A stretch of DNA of 12,652 bases. It comes from Obelidium mucronatum. Its lineage: Eukaryota; Chytridiomycota; Chytridiomycetes; Chytridiales; Chytriomycetaceae. The stretch covers positions 1 to 12,652 of the forward strand of contig JAIVFH010000614.1 of assembly GCA_025765595.1 (NCBI GenBank), in the 5' to 3' direction. A program made the translations under genes and the position numbers. The notes beneath the pieces were generated by a model that was given only the letters and a program-made list of their open reading frames with translations, was not told where the DNA came from and made no database searches. Shown here piece after piece: positions 1 to 9,128 of the stretch (position 1 is the first letter of the stretch; each line of letters begins with the position of its first letter).

Positions 1-1082
1 CAACTGTAGACGATGTAATGGCGAAACCAGTTAAAAGCAAATAGGTGAAAACTTCATCGACTGTCAAATCTTGGCGTGCTTTCAATTCGCTTGATATGAA
101 ACAAGACGCAAATGAGTCCTGAAAACACACACAAATGTCAACGACGCCACCACCGTCAAATCAAATGTACATACATCCAAAGGAATTCCATTTCTAGCAG
201 AGTCCAGCCTGTCAAGTATGTCGTCCTTGAGTTCTTTTTCAAAATCTTTCTTGAGCTCAAGAACCCCAGAATGCCAAATGTACAACTCAATAACCCATTT
301 TGGCAGATACATGGACAGCTTCGTGCATTTATAAGCCATTGCAGACACTTCTGTCAAAGCAGCTAGTAGTACTGAATTTCCAACATATTCCCTTCCAAGG
401 AGCATTCTGATCAAAGCATCTTGAATGATCGAGTTTGCAAGTCTCTTTGGATCAACAGGCACCGCAGACGCAGCTCCCAAGCTGTCGCCGATTAAGGAAG
501 AGACCCAACTGAGTTGGGCGTCAAGAGAGTCCCCCTTGAACAATCGACGGACAACAGCGGCATTTTGCATATCTCTTCCATATCGCTTCAGTGGACCATA
601 CAAAAATAGAGAGATTGGCAAAATTTTCTCGCCGGCAGCACGGCCAGAAAGACTGGAGTTCTGTGAGTTCTTGTATTAGAAAACGTGTGACTATTACTCC
701 ACAACAGATTGAATACCGTCAGATAGTCTGCTGTTAGAGTATCACGAGTACCTTCTTTAGCTCCAGCAACAAGAGTCATTTTCGATCCAAGGATGTCTAG
801 CGTGAAAACCCTGCCTAATTGTTCAACTGTTTTGGCAAAGAAGTGTCTTGGATCTCCTTTGACATCCACCGCATTCCGCAGAAGTGGTACCTGTGAGTAT
901 ATTGTGAAATTTCAATGGTCGATGATTGGAAAGAAATGCAGTTGTGGTGGGCGTACTTTGGCGGGAAGTTGAGGTGGGGCGACAATGTTTGGGTTGGAAG
1001 GGCTTTTAAGCAGCCTTGAGATCAGCTTCGAAAGAAGTAATGCAGCGGCAGCTGTCGCAATAATTGCAGTCAAGTAGGCCAT
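1..1082 (-). CDS. Cytochrome P450, 5' part, truncated by window edge
   Basis: The gene is read from 1082 downward in four exons: 957-1082, 717-890, 175-660 and 1-118 (partial). The introns are 66, 56 and 56 bases and all splice in phase 0. About 301 residues are visible of a usual ~500. Residues 2-25 form one Ala/Leu/Ile-rich membrane anchor, followed by the proline-rich hinge APPQLPAKVP (35-44) typical of microsomal P450s. Next come DPRHFF and the beta-1 region RVFTLDILGSKMTLVAG, which resembles CYP51/CYP7-type enzymes. The last exon enters helix I with LTVDEVFTYLLLTGFAITSS. The haem-binding cysteine loop and the ExxR motif lie outside the window. The start at 1082 is chosen because it gives the anchor and hinge. 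The B'-C region is shorter than in CYP51 and helix I has no normal acid-threonine pair, so the subfamily and substrate are unknown. Its divergent partner is ERG6, which makes a sterol or lipid substrate plausible but unproven. Confidence 0.82.
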
Positions 1083-1214
1083 TTCTTGGATTCTTTTGGT
1101 CGCTCTTTAATAATTGGGTGTTGCAGAAAATAACCAATGTGGCTGGCTGCACAGAAACTTGGCATCGAAGAACTCCAATTCAGTTAAACGTCCACAAGAC
1201 AAGCAATAAATTCA
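1083..1214. promoter_or_regulatory. Shared divergent promoter of P450 and ERG6
   Basis: Only 132 bases separate the two ATG codons. The plus strand has CCAAT at 1134-1138, pointing to ERG6. ATTGG at 1113-1117 is a CCAAT box on the minus strand, pointing to the P450. No convincing TATA box is seen. The arrangement is visible in the sequence; binding by a CCAAT-box complex and co-regulation are inferred. Confidence 0.55.
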
Positions 1215-2553
1215 ATGTTCTGGATGAGATCCCTCCACCGCCTTCCGCGCAACTTCACTACAGGCCGCGCCACTGTCTCCCTCGCGGACCCCTGCCAGGA
1301 CGTGTTTGTGCACCGCTTGCGCGCCAAGAATGCGAACGTCGACGGCCACCAGCAGACGGTGACCGAGTACCTGGACCGCTTCAAGCCCGACAAAGCGGAC
1401 CTGCGAAACACGGCGCACGCCGAGGAACAGCGGCGCCGCTCCTCGCAGACGATGACTAATCAGTACTACGACCTGGCGACCGACTTCTACGAGAGAGGTT
1501 TGTCTCGTTTGAGTTCCACGGCCTGGCGCACGCCTGAATCATGATCATCTTTTTGGCACACAGGATGGGGCCAGTCGTTCCACTTCGCGCGCATCTTCAA
1601 GGGTGACTCCTTGCAGGCAAACATTGCGCGTCACGAGGCGTTTCTGGGACACCGCTTGCAATTGTCTCCGGGAATGAAGGTTCTTGATGTTGGCTGCGGC
1701 GTTGGAGGCCCGCTGAGGGAGCTTTCTAAATTAACTGGTGCCCGCATTACTGGTTTGAATAACAACAAGTATCAAGTTGAAAGGTTAGTGATTTCATAGT
1801 GAAAACCACCCCTTTTCTTTCGTTTAATTTTTTTTAATTCTTGCATGATATTGTGCTTGAAAGATGCCAGGTTCTCAATGATAAGGCTGGCGTTGGTCCT
1901 ATCGCGACTGCCGTTCAAGGGGACTTTTGCAAGATGCCCTTCGAGTCCAATTCATTCGACGCTTGCTACCAAATCGAAGCCACACGTCATGCACCAAGAC
2001 TTGAAGAAGCGTATGCAGAAATCTTTCGCGTTTTAAAACCAGGTGGATTATTTGGCTCGTACGAATGGTGCACCACAGAAAAGTACGATGAATCCAACTT
2101 GGAAATGAAAGAAGTGATTCATTTGGTCGAACAAGGAAACTCTATATCCAAGTTTTACACAATCCCCCAATGTATCGCCGTAAGTATAGCTGTTCTTCTT
2201 TTCATATGCGCAGCTTGTAATTGCATGTTGCACCCATTATTATTTAGGCGTTGAAAAGTGTTGGTTTTGAAATTCTGGAAGTGAAAGATTTGGCAAGCCC
2301 TGAAAACAGCTCACCAATGTTGGAGCCATGGTATTCTCCTTTGAATCCAGAGGGTGTTTTTTCTAGAACTCCAATTGGAAGTCGTTTGCTGGCTGCATTC
2401 GTGTGGCTTCTGGAAAGATTGAAGATTGCACCCAAAGGTACCGTTCAAGTCAAATCTTTACTTACCTCTGCTGGGGACAACTTGGTGAAAGCAGGAAAGA
2501 TGGGTATCTTCACGCCCATGCTTTTCTGTCTTGTGCGAAAACCGTTGCAATAA
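1215..2553 (+). CDS. ERG6: Sterol 24-C-methyltransferase
   Basis: The enzyme transfers a methyl group from S-adenosylmethionine to C-24 of the sterol side chain in ergosterol-type synthesis, at the ER or lipid droplets in fungi. Exons are 1215-1497, 1564-1783, 1864-2179 and 2248-2553; introns are 66, 80 and 68 bases. The spliced frame gives 374 residues, close to the usual 375-385. Visible motifs are [20 protein letters not shown] (spanning exon 1/2), the SAM-binding motif LDVGCGVGGP at 135-144, GLNNNKYQVER, the sterol-binding segment IEATRHAP at about 205-212, LKPGG, and YEWCTTEKYD at 234-243. The end, KMGIFTPMLFCLVRKP, matches the family's C-terminal domain. Oddities: the family normally has Cys where residue 209 is Arg. 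The N-terminus looks like a mitochondrial presequence. Exon 1 is far richer in G/C-ending codons than exon 4. The identification is secure. Confidence 0.97.
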
Positions 2554-2554
2554 A
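2549..2554 (+). terminator. Candidate poly(A) signal overlapping the ERG6 stop
   Basis: AATAAA overlaps the TAA stop codon at 2551-2553. No better AATAAA follows closely, so either this hexamer serves or the signal is a variant. T-rich DNA follows at 2569-2600. Confidence 0.35.
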
Positions 2555-3194
2555 GGGAGAAAGGGATTTTTCACCTTGTTTTGCTTTTGTTTTTAGCTTT
2601 TCAACGCAAGATAGAAGCATGGGAAACAATGTTTGACTTTTCTCAATCGCGTGACGATACTTCCAAAGGCTCCCATCGACTGTTGCGTTGGTTTCTAAGG
2701 CTCCGAAGTTAGGAGGATTGTGCAGATATAAAATGATGTCATATTCGCATTTGTTAATAGTCCGAATTTAGGACGTGTGAGATATTTAATGCCGAGATTC
2801 TCCTGGTTCCAAGCATCAAGATTCGAGTGGATCCCGCCTTCCTGGTGACTTCAGTGACAGCTGATAAATGGATACCAATTGCAAGAGCTAGCTCCCAATC
2901 CAGCAGCAATCATTCCATATATAAAGCGCAAAAAAAATGAAGGATATTATATTCTCGGTATTTAACAACCGACAACAAGTGTTTCCCTGGACGTGTTTGA
3001 ATTCCCCGAAAAGTGCGTTTTACTGTCGGTGATGGAAAAACTGGGAATCCAAGCTATTTATTTGCCCTTGCTGGATTCAATTTTGGAGATTATTCAGTAC
3101 GGTGTGATTCGAAGTTTGAATGTGCATGTGAATGGGGCATTGGTTTTGTGCAGCTTTGTCAAGCAACAACAAAAAATAAGTTGATATGCCTAAT
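2555..3194. other. Convergent intergenic region, mostly unexplained
   Basis: About 640 bases lie between the 3' ends of ERG6 and the seven-transmembrane gene, which is long for this compact locus. It holds a diverged direct repeat (2702-2791) and a TATATAAA-like stretch at 2918-2925, followed by an ATG at 2937 in an A-rich context. From that ATG a 31-codon frame runs to a stop at 3030-3032. A second ATG at 3032 opens a hydrophobic 50-codon frame to 3184 (MEKLGIQAIYLPLLDSILEI at its start). Neither product is recognised. No tRNA or other RNA fold was found by eye. A small gene or non-coding transcript is possible. Confidence 0.4.
2702..2791. repeat. Diverged direct repeat, two copies of about 32 bases
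   Basis: Copy 1 (2702-2735) begins TCCGAAGTTAGGAGG and ends AGATATAAAATG. Copy 2 (2761-2791) begins TCCGAATTTAGGACG and ends AGATATTTAATG. They align with a few mismatches and two small gaps, and their starts are 59 bases apart. Origin and role are unknown. Confidence 0.5.
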
Positions 3195-3200
3195 TTTATT
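3195..3200 (-). terminator. Poly(A) signal of the seven-transmembrane gene
   Basis: AATAAA on the minus strand, 37 bases beyond the stop codon at 3238-3240, within an AT-rich stretch. Confidence 0.6.
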
Positions 3201-3237
3201 CATTCATGCTTGTTCTGCGATTAATTTTTTTGGTGGA

Positions 3238-5290
3238 TTATTCGACGGTTGGTCTTCCTCTCCGCCGCTGTACAGTTTCCCGTATCCGTTGAAGAAATTG
3301 GCTTCTTGGACGCGACTCCCTCATTTCAGCCAAGACTTGACCTTTTGAAAAAGACAAGCAGTCAAAATCAAAAAATCTAATATCATATATACGTTTAAAA
3401 AAAACTATGTAGTTACTCAGTCGTTCATCGCCACCTTCTGCTTCCACCGAAACAGGTTGTCCCATTTCTTGGCGCTTGCTTAGGACCCATTTCGGAATCA
3501 CGACAATCTGCTCTGGTTGTCTCAACATGAACACTGTTGCTATCCAATAAAATCCCCCAAGATGGTACAAATTTGGAAACGTAGGATAGAATGGAATAAC
3601 GTTGACACCCAGAAGTTGAATGATCTTGTCAATAAGTGTAAAAAAAGCATAGTAGATTACAATATTCTTGGCTGATCTGTAATTATTTAGATTTAACACT
3701 CAAAAAAAAAACTCGGAGAATATAGCTTACATCATCACCCAGAGCTTGGACTGTAAAGTCCATAACAGCTTCCAATCTTCACCCATACCTACGATTCGAT
3801 TTCCAAAAGCATCTTTTGGAAAACTCGGTCGTGGTGGAAAAACCTGCGCCCATAGATTGGTTCGTGTCAAAACTCCTACACGATCCAGCACTCTCAGTGT
3901 GCTATTTGATTGGGCAACAGCAGCATCGGCGTTTCTGTTAATTTCATTCGTATTGATTTCGGCATTTTCTTCGTCAACTGTCGAAGTTTCATCGACGACG
4001 ATGTTATTTTGATTCAAGACAGGAGTGGGAGCAGTGTGTAAGGAATCGAGTTTCGCTTGCGATAGAGACACGTGCTTTTCAGCATTTTGAATGTGGATCA
4101 GAACCGTCCATAGGACGTAGTAGTAGCTTGTCAGTGCAAAAATCCAAAAGACAAACTGGGGGTGTTCACGAGTTAATCGCAAAAATGATGAAAAAACAGT
4201 TTACAAAACCATAAAGTCGAAATCGTATGAATATAAAACATCCGAGAGAGCGTAGAAGAATGCGACGCCACCAATAGTTCGTGACTCTACACCAGACAAA
4301 CGAACGCGGATAACTCCCCAGCCCTTTGCCAACAAAGCAAGGCAAAACATCAACACAAAATCTTTGAGAAAAAGAAGAACGGATTGGATTGCAAATAGCG
4401 CAGTGAAATCCGTATTGACTGGCCCTTTGGTTCCAATAGAGATATAACGTGAGACGATATATCCAATCCACGCAAGCTGCGTGACCGGAATCATAGAAAT
4501 ACATGCATGAAGTTTGTTTCGCATCTGCTCCCTCGGTTAAGAGACATCTCGAGTAGTCAGTGGCTTCACAGGTTTTCACTCACATTCCAATTTCTGACCA
4601 ACTGACTAAACCATGCACCCACGACCACCGTCCAGATAGCTGCAAAAGATAGCTGGATATAAGTTGCTTGTATTTCATACGCTCCTAGATGGCTGACAAA
4701 AGCTGGTCCGGGATTCAGAGCTTCAAAAGAGAAGCGTAAGGATAGTTGTTTCTCATCGGCGCAAAAAACAAGAAACGAATCATAAGCTCCTTCGTTCTGA
4801 ACTACATGATTCCATGCAATCGATTCATCTTTTTGGGTTGGCACATTCAGAACATCAACGGAACAACCCAATGCAACTTCCGGAGCAATTCCATTAGAGC
4901 CGCAAAACAGTAATGCAAGCTGGGTTGAGTTTGTTGCCGCGGTGTTTGAGTAGAAGGCGAAGCGGCTCTGCTCGCACACAGTTGCAATGACCTGAGGCTT
5001 GTGTTAGATCTGTTTGACCGATCGAATACGCTTCTTACTCGTGGCTGGACTCTGGACGGTGTTAGCATTCCGCCTTGCATGAGCTTTGTTTCGATGCCAG
5101 TCACTGCCAATTTCAGTTGGCCTTGCTGGTGAGGTATGGTATAAGTATAAGTTCCAACTTCATCGTTCTGTTGCCATTCTCCAATAACTCCTGCCGGTTA
5201 CTCAACTGCAAGAAACACAAAGCCAAGGTTACGCCTGGTGAGTGGATAATATTCTGTGACATTGATCGGATGCACAACGTTGACAACCAT
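3238..5290 (-). CDS. GOST-superfamily seven-transmembrane protein (TMEM87/GPR107/GPR180-like)
   Basis: Inferred exons are 5233-5290, 5039-5190, 4584-4991, 4210-4524, 3731-4155, 3417-3676 and 3238-3341, giving 573 residues. Introns are 42, 47, 59, 54, 54 and 75 bases. A luminal beta-rich domain (about 20-180) with four cysteines precedes seven hydrophobic helices near 181-201, 211-233, 246-272, 290-305, 312-333, 456-476 and 486-503. Helix 3 ends in LLAKGWGVIR, the hallmark 'AKGW' turn of this superfamily. GOST proteins act in Golgi/endosome traffic or as orphan receptors; the role here is not known. A ~120-residue Asn/Glu-rich loop separates helices 5 and 6. The C-tail is basic (QRIRETVQRRRGRP). 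The first exon is weak: the chosen ATG gives no signal peptide although the family usually has one. The donor at 4209 (GTTTTG) is also uncertain. The assignment to the superfamily is better supported than the choice of subfamily. Confidence 0.75.
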
Positions 5291-5362
5291 TATCAGGATA
5301 ATAAATGGAAAGTAAACAATTCCAACAATAAATATTAAAATATGCTACACAGTATTAGAAGT

Positions 5363-5368
5363 TTTATT
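5363..5368 (-). terminator. Poly(A) signal of the polyubiquitin gene
   Basis: AATAAA on the minus strand, 16 bases after the ubiquitin stop. The next gene's inferred ATG is only 73 bases further on, so this short spacer serves both as 3' end and as promoter. Confidence 0.65.
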
Positions 5369-5384
5369 TGCTGAACCAAACAAC

Positions 5385-7010
<1,626 letters not shown>

Positions 7011-8913
7011 TTAAATTCCGTCGTACTCGGTCTGATTGTCGTCTTCGCCCTTCACCTCCCCTCCAACTCCGCCACCATCACCCGCATTGGCCGAAACCCC
7101 AGCAACAAGAGCCGCAGCAGCAGCAGTCTTTTTAAACGTCCTCTTTCTATCACATGCATACCTCCACACCCCCAAATCCTCAACACTTGGAACGCGTCCC
7201 AACTTCAATGCTTCCTTGACCCTCTTTTCCTTCTCAACGGCCGCCTTATCTTTACACTGCATTTGACTTCTCCTCTGCAACCGACCAGCATACAGCGGGT
7301 CATTTAAAAGACCTGCCCAGTTTGTCCCATACTTCATCATCCCTTCACCAAGAGCCAGCACTTCATCTGTTTCCCACACTATACGTTGACGTGGTAGTTT
7401 ATTCGTCGCGCCTTTCTCTTTCCGTTGACTACTCGCAGAAGGTTGCTTCCGTCCTGCTGCTGCAGCGGCAACTAAAGCTGCTGTTGTAGTTGTAGTTGCT
7501 GTTGTTGTTGTTCCTTCTTGTGTTTCCTGAAAATCGGATTCATCATCTTCGCCACGGCTATCCTGCGGCGGTGGTTCGTCATGCGGGTTAACCTCGGGTC
7601 CATCTTCTTCAGCATATGACGGTGGAACACGTGCTGTCCCCGCTCTTCTGCCTCTCCGCTTTGCAATTGCCGGCACTGCTGCTGCTGCTGCTGCGGCTGC
7701 TGGTGCTTGTAGAGAGGGTGCGGCTAGTGAGCTAGCTTCTATCGAGGGACCTCCAACATCTTGATTTTGGCGATCATGGTGGTGATGTTGAAGGTGGAGG
7801 TGGTGGTGGTTGTGGAGTTGTTCTTGATTATCGCGAATATGGTGATGGATTTCAGATGGAGCAACAGAAGTAGCCGTGTGAGTATTTGTGTAAGTCGGTG
7901 ATGGGTTTTGTAACGATTGTGGGTTGCTGTTTAAAATAGCGGCAGCAAGCGCTGCTGTATTTGGATTCGTCGGCGGTGTTGGTGGTGGTGGTGGGCCCAA
8001 GTTGTTTGGGTTGATTCCATGGGACTGTTCATGGCTGTGATATGAGCTGTGATAACTTCCATCATGTTGATTGTATTGGGACAAATGGTACTGTTGTTGC
8101 TGTTGCTGCTGATTGGCAGCTTGTTGGTATTGGTGCTGTTGTTGAGGATATGCAAAATGAATCGGCTGTTGATGTTTCTGATGCTGTTGTTGGTTCTGTT
8201 GCTGCTGGAACTGTATTGGAAATATTCCGTGAACATTATGTGACGGAATGTTTATAGGAAACTGCTGTTGCGACCGCTGTTGCTGCGCGTGCTGATTCAA
8301 AAAGATATCTCGAGCATGTTGATAAAGTTGCTCATTTTGTTGTTGTTCTTGCTGCTGTTGTTGGTGTTGGTGAATAACCTGCTGTTGGTGTGGCTGTGCT
8401 GTTTGGGCCGGATAAGTGAACGAAACACTTCGCGATCGCATCGATGGAACATTTTGATATTGCTGATGTTGTTGTTGCTGTTGTTGCTGTTGGTGTTGTT
8501 GTTGTTGAATTATTGCAGACAGATTCTGTTGCCAAATTGGTTGAGAAAGTACAGGTGATTCTTAAAAAAACGAACTCTTATCAGCACAAACTCTTATCAG
8601 CAGAGCCAAAAGACAAAAAACAAAACCCGACTTTACCTTCGCTTCTTTCGTTCTCCTGACTGTCTGCATATGCGACATGTCTCAGCTGTGACGTTGTTCG
8701 TTGTCGCTTCGGGGACCCTGGCGTACTACTGTTGCTAGAGGTACTAGAGCTGCTTGTTTGCATTTGCTGGTCTTCGCTGGCCTTCCGCTTGATCACTGCG
8801 GCCTTGGCCACTTCAACCAGGTACGCCGTCGACATCTGATTGACCCCCCCAATCAGTCTCCTTATCATCCGTTGGTTGAGTTAGATCGAACTCACATTGT
8901 TGTGCTCAGCCAT
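7011..8913 (-). CDS. Glutamine-rich protein with C-terminal Myb/telobox-like domain
   Basis: Exons are 8896-8913, 8637-8835 and 7011-8560; introns are 60 and 76 bases. The product is 588 residues. The tiny first exon encodes MAEHNN and joins in phase 0 to MSTAYLVEVAKAAVIKRK. The Kozak context at 8913 and the GTGAGT donor with a CTAAC branch support this start. A Ser/Thr stretch and a basic GSPKRQR (likely nuclear signal) precede a Gln/His-rich region at about 91-240. A His-rich stretch, an alanine run, the basic AKRRGRRAG and an acidic segment follow. The Myb-like domain starts near residue 462: IVWETDEVLALGEGMMKYG, with Trp468 and Trp487, then CKDKA at 508-512. CKDKA recalls the VDLKDKWRN telobox of TRF/Tbf1 telomere-repeat binders, but its Trp is replaced. 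A conserved-looking tail, SVEDLGVWRYACDRKRTFKK, follows. It is probably a nuclear DNA-binding factor; a telomere or rDNA role is inference. Confidence 0.82.
8085..8508 (-). repeat. CAA/CAG trinucleotide tracts coding polyglutamine
   Basis: There are several impure CAA/CAG runs on the minus strand, the longest at 8461-8508, broken by CAC and CAT (His) codons. The mixed codons should make these tracts more stable than pure CAG runs. Confidence 0.85.
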
Positions 8914-9128
8914 GTTTCTCCAGTGTGTGCTTTGCTTGTTCTTGCTGTCAAGTCAAATCCCACACTCAATTGTCTGACTGCTTGGCTCCGTTAGGGTTGT
9001 GAGGGTTGCAAAAAGAAAGGTGATTTGCACAACCAAAGGGAAAAAATTGTTTTTTTTTCTTTTCCAAAATGTAACCCTTATCATAAAACGACTTTTTATT
9101 ACCAGACCCTACATTACTTTTGTTCTAA
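8914..9128. promoter_or_regulatory. Spacer between the Rad9 gene 3' end and the Myb gene start
   Basis: These 215 bases hold the Rad9 gene poly(A) region and the leader and promoter of the Myb gene. The minus strand shows TTTTCCC-type pyrimidine runs and a long T/A run at 9040-9065. No TATA box or recognisable operator was found. Confidence 0.4.
9095..9100 (-). terminator. Poly(A) signal of the Rad9 gene
   Basis: AATAAA on the minus strand, about 29 bases past the inferred last-exon stop at 9129-9131, or 99 bases past the alternative stop at 9199-9201. The spacing slightly favours the last exon ending at 9129. Confidence 0.55.

Noticed and set aside
1064..1459. Plus-strand frame overlapping the ERG6 5' end
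   Set aside because: It overlaps exon 1 in a different frame and crosses the promoter; ERG6 homology fixes the real frame.
2780..2850. Possible tRNA (GGTTCCAAGC and GATTCGAGT resemble B boxes)
   Set aside because: Key B-box bases are missing and no acceptor stem pairs at the right distance.
8042..8558. Leu/Val-rich plus-strand frames resembling membrane proteins
   Set aside because: They are the reverse of CAA/CAG glutamine codons, which read as Leu/Val runs on the other strand.
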